Below, one piece after another: positions 1 to 11,826 of a DNA stretch of 33,099 nucleotides (position 1 is its first letter; each line of letters starts with the position of its first letter). Position numbers and translations under genes: made by a program. The notes under the pieces were generated by a model. That model saw only the letters and a list, made by a program, of their open reading frames with translations. It made no database searches and was not told where the DNA came from. The DNA comes from Baffinella frigidus (lineage: Eukaryota; Cryptophyceae; Cryptomonadales; Baffinellaceae), in contig MU646327.1 in NCBI GenBank assembly GCA_026770585.1, positions 1,129,328-1,162,426 on the forward strand, read 5' to 3'.

Positions 1-180
1 GGGTTTAGTGTAAGGATTTAGGGTTTAGGATTTAGGGTTTTGGGTTTAGGGCTGAAGAGTTAAGAGTTCAGGGTTGGGGGTTTGATTTTTGGTTTTTGGT
101 TTTTGGTTTTTGGTGTTTGGGGTTTGGTGTTTGGTGTTTGGGGTTTGGAGTATAGGGTGTAGTGTTCAGGGTTTGAGGTG
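1..180. repeat. Degenerate TTTAGGG tract in hydroxylase intron
   Basis: GGGTTTAG-type heptads and variants (GGGTTTTG, GGTGTTT) with TTTAGGG on the plus strand. The tract lies inside the last visible hydroxylase intron, so it is not a chromosome end on this evidence. Confidence 0.85.
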
Positions 181-3100
181 CAGACCTGGTCGAGGAGGAC
201 GAGGGAGAGGGTGTTGCTCCGTGCGATGGTCTGCACTAGCGGCCCGTCGTCCTCGGGGTCCATCCTGCCCCACCACCCCCTCCGCCGTCAGGTGTGGTGT
301 TTGATGTGTTTTGCTGACAGGGTGTTGAGAGAGACGAATGCCTTGCCCCTCCACAACCAACCCCTCCCACCGGCACCCGCGTCCTGAGAGGGCACCAGCT
401 GCCCTTGCTAGCTGCTCGGGGTCAATCCTGTCGGGGGGGGGGGAGGGGGCGGGATTTATTGTGTGCAAGCAGGACCGTGTACGAGTGCGCCGTCATCCTC
501 TCCCAGCGCATCAGTCGTGCTACACACTCACTACTGCAAAGCCTTTGCCCACCCTGTCCATCTATTCATTTTAAAACAAATTTGGGTTTAAAAGGCAGCT
601 TTTGGTGCTAAACAAGTAGAAAAACATTTTTAAACGATAATTTGAGGTTAGTTTGAATTTCGCCTGTGGTTGGAATTGGAGCCGTTTGTTACCGATTTCG
701 TAACAGGGGGGGCTGTGGGGTTTCAGTAGCAGTGAAGACCTCTTCGATCGCACGGTAGTTGTGTACGGCGTCGACGGAAATTCGAAAGGCCAACCCAGGC
801 CCTGCAGACAACGCCACTGCCCCCTTGGGGCCGGATTTGTGAAATACGTGTTAACTTGCTACCAAACCGCGGGCGTGGTGATGCCATCGCGCGTGATGTT
901 GCGAACCCGTAATTTTGCGAAATCGCGATTTTGGCAGAGGAGAGGCGGGAGTACCGGTAGACGTCCGAGGCCTCCGCCGCACAGTCCTCTTCAGCTTCAA
1001 TGTAGCACTCGAACCCCCCAATCTGCGCACCCCCCCCAGCTTGGTTAAGCTGAGATAAGCTTGGCTAAGCTTGGTTAAGCTTGGTGAAGCTCGGTTAAAT
1101 TTGGTTACCCCTTGTTAACCCCCTCAGCCAACCACATCAACCTTGACTGGCCTCCGCCGAATTAGGCGTGGCTTCCAGAGCGCCTCCAGCATCAACATTC
1201 AGGCATTGCCTACCTTGCCCGAGATTTCTCAACACTATTTTCAAGGAGAGATCCCCGCCCCCCCATCCCTGCTCTCCCTACCCGCCAGCACCCGCTGCAT
1301 CCAACGACAGCAGCATGTGGATCGCGGTTTTGGGGGGGTCGAGGGGTGGTGGTGGGGCAGGGGGAAGACCGCGTTGAGGCTCTTGCCAGCGGCCATGGTG
1401 CCGTAGTGCGCGACGGTGTAGTCGAGGCCAGGCCGGAACCGCCGCACCTCCCCCCGCGCCCCATCCACCGTCACCTGCCGTAAGTTGCAATCGACTCCGC
1501 GTAAGCTGCCATCTCTTGTTGGGAAGTTGCCGTCCGCGGGATGGGTTTAGGGTTTAGGAGTGAGAGCTTGGGGCTGAGGGTTTAGGGTTTAGGATTCTGG
1601 GTTTGGTGTTTGGTGTTTGGGGTGTATGGTGTCTGGTTTAGGGTTTAGGGTTCAGTGTTCAGGTTAGGGGTCAAGGGTTTAGGGTTTGGGGTGTAGGGTT
1701 TCGGGTTTAGGGTTTAGGGTTCAGGGTTTCGGGTTTAGGATTTAGGGTTTAGGGTTTAGGGTGTAGGGTTTAAGGTTTAGGGTTTAGGGTTTAGGGTTTA
1801 GGGTTCAGGGTTTCGGGTTTAGGTCTTAGGGTACAGGATGATGGTGTCACATCGGTGGTCTGCGCCGCGCGAGTGGTGTGTGTGTGTGGGAGGGGAGGGC
1901 TTGCGACGTAGGGTGGGGGTGGTACGCTGGTGAGCTTGGCGAGAAGGCGCGCGAAGGGTGCGCTTCGCATCCGCGCCCGCACCTGCACAAGGTTTGCAAC
2001 ATTGGTAGGCGTTTGGGGGGCTTTTTGGGGTTCAGGCCCTTAACCCTCAACCCGTGGAGGGTCGTAGGACGTGAGAGGCGACTCGGAACGTACACTGACA
2101 AGGGGTGGAATGTTTCTGAAGGGGCTTCGCTGATCGTGGCGTAGCGCATGCGGGTTGAAGACAGCGTGGTTCGGTGTAGCCCTGCGTGGTGTTGAGGGAG
2201 AAGGCGCGCGGGCTGTGCGGAGTGGGGGGTCTGGATCATGCGCGGATCCCAGCGTCACCTCCAGACCTGAGGCGGGTCCGTCCACCACCCACACGGTGGG
2301 CTTCGATGGTTTCATTGACCCCGGATTCTGGGGGGCAACGTGACCAAATTTGCACCATGAAAGCCTCAAAGGTAATTCCCTCAAGGCAAGTTGACTTCTG
2401 ATGAAATGCCCGTTGTCCACTGTGTGGTTTGGGACCACTTTGAAGAGGGACATCGCACCTCTTCGAGCAGATCGCCCGCATCCTGACTCGTCTTGAGGTC
2501 CAGTGCCCCCACCTCCGGCTCCTTGGTCTCCGCGAACGTGAGATATCTCTGCATGTGCGGCGGCCCCACCGCCTGCGCGCCGCCCAGACACACTCACCTT
2601 GCTGAAACATTCATTTTGCTGACACACTCACTTTGCTGTTGGCTCTTCGGCGGTCCTCGCTTTCACTTTGCTGTCGTCTGAAAGCACGTCTCGAGTCCCG
2701 CCAGGCTCCCTTTCTCCGGAGACCAACCCTCATTCCCCATCACCCGTCAAAACCATGGTAGGCTTCTATTATATCATCGTTCCGTAGCTGTTCCCAGCCC
2801 GGCCTGTAGAAACTGACACGAACACGAAACCCCCCAAGCAACCTCCGCACGGCAACCACCCCGGCTGGGGCCATGCGTCGCCAAGGCCTAGCTCTGCCTC
2901 ACTCGGGTTGACCCAATTTTTTCAAGCTGACATGCTGGGTGTACGGTACAAATCCGTCAACTTTGGAAGGGGGGGGAGCCCGGGCGTAACAAATAGGTGG
3001 GCCCAAATCAACTGAGCCCAAATACACGGAGACAGAGCTAGGAGGCGCGGGACGAGGAGGAGTGTTTGGCGGCACCCCGACTGAACCGTAACCCCGGAAG

Positions 3101-6100
3101 CAGACACGTGCCTGCCACTGCGCTCCTACCCAGGTACCTAGAGACGCGACTGGTCAAACACAGCCTGGAGGAGTACGTGCCTGCCACTTGGAGCCGATGC
3201 CGACTTGGTCATCCGGGAGGCGCGCGCGCCCCAGCTTGTCGCGCCTGTCTGCGGATGTGCATCGCCGCCCCAGCTCGAGGGCCACGTCTTTCCGGAGGAA
3301 GTCGCGTAGCTCCACGCATGATTCCTCTTCGAACTTCTCGCGGATCTTCCTGCGAGCGGAGAGAGAACTTTTACGATACCGTTTTAAGTGTTGATGAGAC
3401 ATCAAGCTAGGCCACACGCAGCACCACCCCCTCCACGAACAACCCCCCAGCGCATCCTCCCTGCAACATGCATGAAACTGTCGCGTGGCGTGAGGGGTTA
3501 GGTCTAAGGTTTAGGGTTGAGGGTTGAGGGCTAAACCCTAAATGCAACCCCTAAACCAGGCACCCACGAGGGGGGGGGGGTCCACGCCGGACGATCCCCG
3601 GCCACGAATCACCCCCAGCGCATCTTCTCTTCAGGCTGGAACAAACAGGGACGGGGGTAAGCACCCGCAGGGGGGGAGCAGGGGGAGCACCCGATGCCAT
3701 CGGCCGATCTCAGCAGGCTAGATCAAACAGGCGCGAAGTCAGGAACTCGAGTTCGGGGGGGGGTTGACCCGATGCCATCGGCGCGGAGGTACGCGGGATT
3801 CACAAACTCCCCCAGCACTTTCAGGTCACTCGCGCTCAGTGCCCCCTGCCGGTTTAGGATTGAGGGTTTAGGGTGTAGGCCAACCAGGCCAAAACGGGCA
3901 CTCGCGCGCGCACAGAGGGGAAGGCAGTGCACCCCCCCCACCCTGGCGGGATGCAGGCCGCAGCCGGTGCTCCTCCACCCCCCGCGGCAACTCGAGGCAA
4001 GGCCAGGAGTTGGATCGCGGCGTCTTGGTCGGGAGCTGCCAACTTGCCACAGCGCAAAGTGCTGTGGCAACTCCCCAACGGACCCATGGCAACTTCGCGA
4101 AGTTGCCAGAAGCGGGGGGGTTATGTGGGCGGAACCTGCTCAACGAGGGCGGCGGGGATGTCCACGAACGGAACGGCCGCGTTGGCCGTGCCAGCGATCA
4201 GCTGGTTCACGGTTGCCATCCTGCCGGGTCCGCCGGAGGGTTAGCCTGCAGGGGCTCGAGTCCACCGCCACCCCCCGCACACCGCGTAACATCAACTTGA
4301 AAACGTGGCGTCGTAGGAATTCCCGCCGGGTGTGACCCGTGAATGACAGATGAGAAGCAGCGAGCGCACGTGTAGGGCTGCGAAAACTGGGGAGGCGGGG
4401 AGATGGCTCACGATTTGGTGTTGGCAGGGCTTGGAGGCCCGTGGAACCATCCTGCGCCACGCGGCCGCGCGTCAGGCGTCACTCTCCATCTTTCTCTGGC
4501 GCATGCCCATTTGTAGCGTCCATCATCACGAGGGTTCAGGGTTCAGGGTTCGGGGTTCAAGGTTCGGGGTTCGGGGTTCGGGGTTCAGGGTTCAGGGTTC
4601 AGGGTTCAGGGTTCAGGGTTCAGGGTTCAGGGTTCATGGTTCATGGTTCAGGGTCCAGGGTTCAGGGTTCAGGGTTCAGGGTTCAGAGATCAGGGTTCAG
4701 GGTTCAGGATTCAGGGTTCAGAGTTCAGGGTTCAGGGTTTGCGGCTTGGGGTGGGAGGTGTATGTGCTCGCGTCCCGGGACACTGCTGCCGGAATCGTGT
4801 GGATGGGCATTGTTGCGAACTAGGATCCACCTGGTGCCTGAAAACCACTCGCGTTTGCACACTTTCAAACGCGAAGCTTGAGCGACTTGAGAGTGAGTGA
4901 CTTGCGGTGGAGCGTTGGGGTCCGGGGAGGTGCATGGCGGCATCCGGTAGGTATTTAGATATGTAGGTAGATAGGAAGGTAGGTAGGTAGGCAGGTAGGC
5001 AGGTAGGTAGGTAGGTAGGTAGGTAGATAGATACGACGTAGGTAAGTAGGTAGGTAGGTAGGAAAGGAGGGAGATAGGTACCCTGGATCGACATGCGCGG
5101 CCTCTCAGAATAGACCTCCTCCACAGAGTGGAACGACACCCCGGGCTCCACCTGATCCAGAATGTAGGAGTTAGGGCCCAGGACATGCGAGAAAGCAACT
5201 GCAGCACGCTGAGGGTGGCACTGCCGCACGTTGCGATGCTTCGCCAGGGGGGGGGTTCGCTTCAGGAGAACACCTGCCTGCAACGTTGCATTATCAAAGG
5301 ATGTTGGGTGGGGGGTGCACATTGAAGAGGGCGATGGTGTTGAAGATCGGGAGCAGGATCTTGGACGGGAACGTCGCCGGCGTGCCTGCACCACGCCCCC
5401 AACACCAACCACCCTTAGAACGCCCGCCACACGCGGCGGTGGGTAGTTAAGTTGACCACTTCGCAGAAGGCTATGATGGTGATACACAAGAAGAAGCGAC
5501 CCTGCTGCACCATCCCCAGCTGCACCATCAACACCCACAACCGTACCACGGCCCGACCCGCTCCCCTGCAAACACATGGGCCTGCGATGTATGTGGAGTA
5601 TAACGGAGGGTGGAGGGCGTGGAGCGACACCTGGTGTGACAGAGGCGTAGAGCTGCAGAGCGCCTCCGTCCTGGGGGAGGAGGTGCAGGGTTTAGGGTTT
5701 AAGGGTTAGGGGTGAGGGTTCAGGGTTTGGGGCGTGGGTGCGTGTCAGGCGTGAGCGTGCGCGACGCAAGCACCGCTACCCTAAGGCTGTGCCGCAGCGA
5801 GCCTATGCCCCGCAGCACTCACACGGTTCCGCAGGCGCCTTGTCGGGGTGATCGCCGTGGGCACCCCCAAGGTCGCGCGGCACGCCCACGCTGGTCAGAC
5901 ACCGTTGTGGTGATGCATGGTGACCGTCGTGGCATGGATGAAGGTGCCACCGAGCAGGGAAGACGGAGGAGGCGGGGCAAGGGGTGGAGTGGTGGCGCTC
6001 GCGGGACCAACACCTGCGGCGCTTCCGGGCGCCGGATGCCCCGATCAGTGGGTGGAAGAAGGGTTGGAGTGGTGGTGTTTGCGGGAGGGGCGGGAGACCT

Positions 6101-7666
6101 CGCGCGTCCACGGCTTGTCGGGAGAAGTGAGGTAGATGATGTACGACACCTGGAGGACGGAGCGTCAGCGCATGCGTGCCGTCACTGCTCTTGGCATCAG
6201 CCACGCCTGAGTGCCGTGACTGCTCTGACGTGCAGGAGAAAGATAGAGCGTCAGCCGCGCTTGAGTGCTGACAGTGCGCTGATGGCACAGCACCGGGCCT
6301 GGACACCGTATTCACTTCCGCACCACTTCTCGTGTCAATCAAAGTTGCGTTGCAGTTGCGCGCCGCCAGGAGTATTTCAAGGGAAGAAGCACGCCGTGCG
6401 GTAGGGGGGCGGCTTCTGAAGTGCATAGTGGATGCGAGACCCCCCACCCAAGGAATATGTGTGGTGATCAGAAGACCACGATTCCTAAGTTAAAGCGTTT
6501 CCTTCCCAGAAGCGAGTCCAATGCGCCAGAGGCGTGCCCCGTGATTGAGAAGCGAGCAGTTCCGTGAGTGAGGGAAGAAGCACGCCGTGCGGCAGGGGGG
6601 GGGGCTTCTTAGGCGCAGTGTGGATTCGAGACTTTCCAGGTGAGTCCCGTGAGTGAGAGGCGAGCAGTTGCGTGAGTGAGGGGCGGTGGACCTTGCGCGT
6701 GCCGATGACGTCGTCGTGGCAGAGCAGGTGGCATCCTTGCGTGTGCAGGTTCGTGGCACAGTCAACCTGCACCACCACGCGCAACCTTCAAAAATAATTC
6801 GCGCAACCTTCAAAAATAATTCTGAAGAGGTGTGGCATTCCACGGAGGTGAGCGACGGGTCTGACTGTGACAGCGAGCATCGTTTCGCACCGCGCCTGGC
6901 TCACGGACTAACTGCCTGGCTGCCTGGCTGGCTGGCTGCCTGCCTGAGGTCGGCGGTTCCTCCAGGCTTGAACAGGACTGGGTCGAATCTGGGCTGACAG
7001 GTGATGCAGTGCTCCGTCACCTTGCATGAAACCCGCAGCCAAGGCAGGGGCACTCGAGGCTGCGGTGCAGGCCGCCTGAGGGACCCCTGACTCTGCCTCC
7101 GCTGATCTGGTCTTCTCAAAATGAGGAGATCGGAAGTTGATTTGCCGGGGGGTGTGCGGTACATTTTCCAAATCTTGGTGTGAACAATCAGTGAACCCGA
7201 CAGAGGCAGAGCTAGGATACGGCACCTGGTCAGACAGCTCCCCGCAGCCAGTAACCTCCTGGACGAAGCTCTTGAATTCCGGGGAGTAGATGGCATCACG
7301 GAGGGAGATGAGCTGGGGCATCTTGGCGGCAAGCTCCTCCATCACGCCGTTGCGCCCCAGGTTCGCCAGGTCGCATGTCTGGTACACCTACACGGGGGAA
7401 AAACGAGGTTCGAATTGTCAAACACGACATAAATTGTCCAACGATGCATTCCGCACGTCAACTCCTCTCGAGCTTTTGTCGCGTCTGGTGGCCACCGAAG
7501 AAAATGGAACACTGCCAAACGTTGACGATGCTGGGACTAAACCGTCAACGTGCGCCATTGTTGCAGTATGTTCGTTGCCAACAAATGTGGAAAGCGCTCT
7601 ACCACGAGATGTTCCCAGTCTGCGGAAAGACACCGAGCACCTCTGCGGGAGCAAGGAGCCTCGCGC

Positions 7667-7700
<34 letters not shown>

Positions 7701-9842
7701 TGGAACAGCGTCGCAATAGGAGAGCCGCGCTGGAAACGTGGACAACGCTCGACGTGCGGGCAACACTCGCGCAGTCAGTCCCCCATGTGTGCATTCGGAG
7801 ACTGGCGCCGGAGACAGCGATAGCCCCACGCCGGGAGAGCAGCATCGCGCGGACCGACGCTCGGGCGCAACCGCGTGTACCTGCCCGGCTTCGGGTGGGA
7901 TGGGGCGGGTGGTTTCAGGTGCTGGAAGTGGGTGCGGGACCAGATAATGATCGAACTATGAATGGTAAGCTTTGGGTGCATTCGTCATTCGCTGAGGGGT
8001 TGGGAACCTTGAAGAGATCGCTTTCCTTGAGGTTGGCTGTCAGGTTCTGCACCAGCTCGTCGTGCACCGCCCGCAGCCGATCCTGTTTCAGAGCTTAGGG
8101 ATTAGGGTTGAGGGTTTCGGGTTGAGGATGAAGGGTTTAGGATTTAGAGGTTTAAGGTGTAGGGTGTGGGGTGTAGGGTGTAGAGTGTAGGGTTTAGAGT
8201 GTAGGGTTTAGGGATTACGGTTTCAGGGGTTTTGGGTTTAGGATTTGGGGTGAATAATTTGGGGTTTAAGGGTTAGGGTTTTGGGTTTAGGGTTTAGGGT
8301 TTAAGGTTTAGGGTTTAGGGTTTAGGGTTTAGGGTTTATAGTGTAGGGTTTAGGGTTTAGGGTTTAGGGCTTAGGGTTTAGGGTTTGGGGTTGAGGGTTC
8401 AGTGTTTGGGGTTCAGGGTTTGGGGTTTAAATTTTAGGGTTTGAAGTTAACAGTTGAGGTTGAAGTGTTTTGGATTTGGAGTTTAGGGTTTAGGGTTTAG
8501 GGTTTAGGGTTTAGGGTTTAGGTTTTAGGGTTTAGGGTTTGGGGTTTAGGGTTTGGTGTTTGAGGTTTAGGGTTTAGGGTTCTAGGGTTTAATGTTTAAT
8601 GTTCAGGGTTCAGGGTTTAAGGTTTATATTTTAGGGGTAAGTTTGTAGTGTTTAGTGTTTAGTGTTTAGGGTTTAGGGTTTAGGGTTTAGGGTTTAGGGT
8701 TTAGGGTTTAGGGTTTAGGGTTTAGGGTTTAGGGTTTAGTGTGTAGGGTTTAGGGTGTGGGGTTTAGTGCTTAGGGTTTAGGGTTTAGGGTTTAGGGTTT
8801 TGGGTTGAGTGTCTGGGGGTTTTGATTGAGGGTTTAGGGTTTAGGGCTCATGGTTCGGGGCTGAGGGTTTAGGGTTTAGGGTTTAGGGTATCGGTGTTGG
8901 GGGTTTAGGGGTTAGGGTTCAGGGATTGAGGCTTAAGGTTTGTGTTGAAAGTTCAGCGTTTACGTTTAAGAGTTTGGGGTTTGGGGTCTGGGGTTTAGAT
9001 TTTGAGGTTCAGGGTATAGGGTTTATGGTTTAGGGTGTAGGGTGTGGGGTCAAGGTTTATGGTTTAGGGTTTAGGGTCGAGGTTTTAAGGTTAGGGTTTA
9101 GGGTTTAGGGTTTGGGGTTTAGGGTTTAGTTTTTAGGTGTTAGGTTTTAGGGTTTAGTGTGTAGGGTTTATGTTTATGGTTTATGGTTTATGGTTTAGGG
9201 TGTAGGGGTTAGAGTTCGAGCTTTAGGTTTTAGGGTATAGGGTTTATGGTTCAGGGTTTAGGGTTTAGGGTGTAGGGTGTAGGGTTTACGGTTTAGTGTT
9301 GAGGGTGTAGGGTATAGGGCGAGGGGTGTAGGGTTTAGGTCATCGCCCCCGACCCCTCATTAAATTTATAGAATACTTTTCCGAAGCGGTCTGCTGTGCT
9401 TGCGGTGCGGTGGCAGAGTGGGACGGGACCTCTTGTGCGAAGGGCGCGATGACAGCGTGGTGGTAGGGTGCCGACGTTGCGAACTCCTCCACCTAGTGTT
9501 TGTGCGAGTTGGTTGGTCATTTACTAGTACTTGGGCGGGTTTCATGAACTTTCATCAAAGCTGTCAACACTTTCCTGCATGGCGGGATTGCTTCGGGGGG
9601 GGCATGCGCATGCCATGCGCCGAGAGGGTGTCCCATCACCGCGAAACGCAAGAAAGTGACAATTTTTGAAGCATGCCAAGGTGCCAAGGTTGAGAAAGGA
9701 AAGGCACCGTTTTCTTGCGCTCCTCTGGGTGGAATATGGAGGCGATGAGGGGGCTCAGCAGCGTCTCAGCACTCCCTCCAGCAACTTTCTTTGATCCGGG
9801 CTCGTCGCCCGGCCCCTCGGCATTGCGCTTCGCGCCCGGCAT
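1..9842 (-). CDS. OGFOD1: OGFOD1/Tpa1-like 2-oxoglutarate and Fe(II)-dependent prolyl hydroxylase, 18 exons visible, 3' end outside window
   Basis: Exons (minus strand): 9842-9708, 9492-9430, 8082-8008, 7387-7226, 6766-6692, 6149-6099, 5670-5631, 5385-5321, 5151-5082, 4451-4412, 4220-4136, 3845-3769, 3349-3205, 2572-2459, 1982-1926, 1474-1370, 1022-955, 264-186. Phases agree throughout and give at least 502 residues; the last intron (from 185) leaves the window. OGFOD1/Tpa1 proteins hydroxylate a proline of ribosomal protein uS12 and affect translation termination. The catalytic half keeps the Fe(II) ligands H162 and D164 (LLCHDDV), H230 (GVSFHSVEEV) and the 2-oxoglutarate arginine R241 (PRMSIQGWFHG). 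The second, non-catalytic fold is shown by EFVNPAYL, REKFEEESCVELRDFL, VGPPHMQRYL, RRFRPGLDYTVAHYG, GGFECYIEAEE and NTLSLVLLDQ. The start at 9842 gives a lysine-rich N-terminus (SKK at 17-19); an in-frame ATG at 10082 would add a hydrophobic leader untypical of the family. A TGA at 4411-4409 is only the donor GTGAGC. Sequence between exons 16 and 17 usually encodes more residues, so the exon 16 end or one exon there is uncertain. Confidence 0.93.
1540..1840. repeat. Degenerate TTTAGGG tract in hydroxylase intron
   Basis: About 300 bases of TTTAGGG heptads with GGGTTCA and GGGTGTA variants between hydroxylase exons 15 and 16. Confidence 0.9.
4528..4742. repeat. GGGTTCA heptad array in hydroxylase intron
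   Basis: About 30 heptads of consensus GGGTTCA, a one-base variant of the telomere-type unit, homogenised over 215 bases between hydroxylase exons 9 and 10. Confidence 0.9.
4947..5080. repeat. GTAG/CTAC tetranucleotide microsatellite abutting a splice donor
   Basis: Imperfect GTAG repeats. On the coding (minus) strand the tract starts within a few bases of the donor of hydroxylase exon 9 (5082), as CTAC units. Confidence 0.9.
6382..6690. repeat. Interleaved tandem duplications next to a splice donor in hydroxylase intron
   Basis: A ~63-base block starting GAAGAAGCACGCCGTGCGG occurs at about 6382 and 6573. A second block (GTGAGTGAGAGGCGAGCAGT type) occurs at about 6541 and 6650, the latter running up to hydroxylase exon 5 (6692). 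Copies diverge by about 10-15 percent by eye. Confidence 0.75.
6779..6823. repeat. Direct repeat of about 22 bases beside an acceptor
   Basis: GCAACCTTCAAAAATAATTC occurs twice in tandem, about 13 bases upstream (coding sense) of hydroxylase exon 5, which starts at 6766. Confidence 0.8.
7669..7698. repeat. (GT)n microsatellite
   Basis: Fifteen GT units preceded by a short GC run, in the intron between hydroxylase exons 3 and 4. Confidence 0.95.
8095..9340. repeat. Long telomere-type TTTAGGG tract filling a hydroxylase intron
   Basis: About 1.25 kb of TTTAGGG heptads, including near-perfect runs around 8650-8740 and degenerate stretches (GGGTGTA, GGTTTAT). It lies wholly between hydroxylase exons 2 and 3, which are joined by frame and homology, so it is interstitial. 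Confidence 0.95.
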
Positions 9843-10108
9843 CCTCCCAGCGCTGCGCAGCCCTGCCGCTCCCGCTTTGGATGGAGCAGAGAGAGCGGTG
9901 AGCAGCAGCAGCAGCAGCAGGAAAGCGGGTGCGCCGAATAGGGTGGTCGACGCCGCCGCGCCCCGTCTGGGCGGTATAGTTCTGATGGAGTTAGCGGCCG
10001 GGCGAGCAGGCAGAGGAACAAGGATCCGGAGCCGATGTGCCCCCCTCGCGTACGCAGTACAGGTCATGAGCCCCGATGGCAACTTAACAACTTAACGCGC
10101 GCGCGAAA
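9843..10108. promoter_or_regulatory. Short shared promoter region between two divergent genes
   Basis: These 266 bases separate the start codons of the hydroxylase (minus) and the signal-peptide protein (plus). They include a short CAG-type trinucleotide run (9905-9920) that on the minus strand would encode leucines if the hydroxylase started further upstream. I see no TATA box. The assignment as a bidirectional promoter is inferred from gene layout only. Confidence 0.45.
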
Positions 10109-11361
10109 ATGCTGGCGGCTCCTCGGCTTGCGAGCGCGCTAGCCTGCCTCGGCGTCGTCGCGCTGGTGTTTTCATCAACCAAGTCCTCTCCCACCGTCCT
10201 CAACTCGTGGCCCCCGCAAAAGGTGAGGCCCGTGTGGCCCTTGGTGCTGTGACATTGGTGCTTTCTGGCAACCCTCCACTAGCTACCCTCTGCTAAAGCG
10301 ATCGGATGACGGCGCATGCGCATCTGCCGCTTGGTTCCAGCCGTGTCCAGCTGCGTCCAACCTTCTCCAGCCAAACCCGGCCTTGTCCAGCCTTGACCAG
10401 CCTTGGCCAGCCTTGGCCAGCATTAAGAGAACTATCAGCGGGACAGTTCTCACCAGGGGGAATGGCCCGAAAAGAACAACGGCGGGACGGGGGAAACGCA
10501 CCATGGACCCTCTACTCCCACCGACCTAAACCCTGAACCTCCGCAAAAAGGTGCTGCCGATCGATGGCGACTATCCCGGCGGGCGGACCGGAATCGGCAT
10601 CGACACCTACCCCGAGTACCTCGGGCTTGACACCGCACATGGCGTCACGCCCTACTTCGGCGACCCCTCGGTTGTGACGAACCCGAACGCACTCGATTTC
10701 CCGGGAGGCTTCGCGAGGCGCTCGCGGATGACCGGCCTCAGGCAGATGGCGCTCGCCGAGGATGAGGCGGCAGAGGGGGAGGCGGCAGAGGGAGGCGAGG
10801 AAGGAGAGCAGGCGGCGTCGGGTCCCTCGCGGCGCGCTGGCGGCATCTACTCCTACGGACCGTATTCCGAGGTACACATACATTCCGCCTGCCGGTTTCA
10901 TGCCTCGCTACCGGGTGCAGGGTTTTCTTCCTATCTTCCCGAGTTTGGCCTAGACATTACACCACAGCACTGTTGCGTGGCGCCTGTTGGGGTGGATGGC
11001 GTGGTAAGTGGTGCGCGTGGTAAGCAGGTGCCGGTTTCGACGCGGCCAGATGCGGCATGCTACCGGTGTATCCAGCAGGCCAAGAGTGACGACTGGCAGC
11101 TCTACTCGGCATGCTCTGGTGTCTGCGAGGTAACCCTTACCTACAGCGCTACTCACCGCTCCTGGCCGCCCTCCTAGCCCCTGACCGCGACACCGTCGAA
11201 GCTCACCCCTCGAAGCCTCAGCCGGTTCCTAACGGATGATCTAGTCTCTTGCAATTCGACGTCCCTTTCAGGCCATGCAGGGTGCCAGGCCCCTGGTTGT
11301 GCGGGGAGAAATTGCAGCCGTGGAGCCTTGCGAGGATAAATTTCTGTGGCGAGAGGCCTGA
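10109..11361 (+). CDS. Unrecognised secreted or signal-anchored protein with C-terminal cysteines, 4 exons
   Basis: Proposed exons: 10109-10222, 10551-10871, 11076-11129, 11272-11361, all phase 0, giving 192 residues. Exon 1 encodes a classical signal peptide or anchor: a basic start, then a hydrophobic core rich in A, L and V at residues 8-21 (ALACLGVVALVF). Exon 2 holds a glycine, proline and tyrosine-rich stretch (DGDYPGGRTGIGIDTYPEY), then an acidic alanine/glutamate run near residues 107-127, then GGIYSYGPYSE. Exon 3 carries a paired-cysteine stretch (YSACSGVCE). I do not recognise the family. Two points are uncertain. The reading frame is also open straight through 10872-11075, which would add a CYRC motif, so the second intron may be retained or use another acceptor. 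A further cysteine-rich open stretch just downstream (11384-11455, VADCVATCEERNTGG) may be an alternative last exon. The hydroxylase lies head-to-head 266 bases away and phosphomannomutase lies tail-to-tail. Confidence 0.6.
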
Positions 11362-11826
11362 TCACGATCGGTGGATGTGCAGGTGGCTGACTGCGTTGCA
11401 ACGTGCGAGGAGCGCAACACCGGCGGGCAGTTCGGCCCTGATGTCCCGGTGTTTGTAAGCACCATGTGCATGGGCAAGTGTCATGTGTAGGAGTGTTGTG
11501 GGGGGCGAGGGAGCAAGAGAGTGGCGCGAGGTGTGAAATACAAGAATTGGATCGCGAGTTGGTGTGTCAAAAGGTTGAGGGTCACACTGCGCATGCGCCC
11601 ACATTTCGAATCAGGCAAGCAGCTGCGCAAGCATGTAGAGGTGCGTGTGGGTATCTAGCTAGAGGCTCAAAGGGCACCTTGCGTCCTGGCATCATGTAGG
11701 TGCCCTGAGAGCCTAGATACCCGAAAATGGTGCTGCGTGATTCACGCTCCCAGAAAGAAGCTCGCATCACATATTTTCACTCCGTGCCCCCTGAACCTGC
11801 GCCAGGCAGCCACGTCCGACACCCCT
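11362..11826. other. Tail-to-tail intergenic region with a hairpin-forming inverted repeat
   Basis: These 465 bases lie between the 3' ends of the signal-peptide gene and phosphomannomutase. An imperfect inverted repeat occupies 11649-11679 and 11698-11722: a GGGTATCTAG arm start and a CTAGATACCC arm end, plus GGGCACCT paired with AGGTGCCC, with a loop of about 18 bases. It could act in 3'-end formation for either gene or be a small fold-back remnant. A possible extra exon of the upstream gene lies at 11384-11455. Confidence 0.5.

Noticed and set aside
1-180. Chromosome-end telomere at the left edge
   Set aside because: The repeats are degenerate and lie inside an intron of the hydroxylase, whose last exon is still missing to the left.
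3942-4035. An extra hydroxylase exon reading LPTKTPRSNSW
   Set aside because: Its end does not match the phase of the next exon, while exons 11 and 12 join directly in phase.
4136-4219. A separate gene starting MATVNQL
   Set aside because: The ATG is internal to the hydroxylase; the exon begins one base earlier and joins in phase to exon 10.
4400-4460. Hydroxylase stop codon after GPPSPANTKS, making a short one-domain protein
   Set aside because: The TGA lies in a good donor (GTGAGC). Using it, the frame continues in phase into 4220-4136 and the conserved second domain.
4441-4881. Long glycine/serine/phenylalanine repeat proteins over the GGGTTCA array
   Set aside because: Open frames arise because the heptad lacks stops in three frames; the region is intron of the hydroxylase.
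9636-10082. Hydroxylase starting at 10082 with a leucine-rich signal anchor
   Set aside because: The leader's leucines come from a CAG-type microsatellite, and the ATG at 9842 gives the usual soluble, lysine-rich start.
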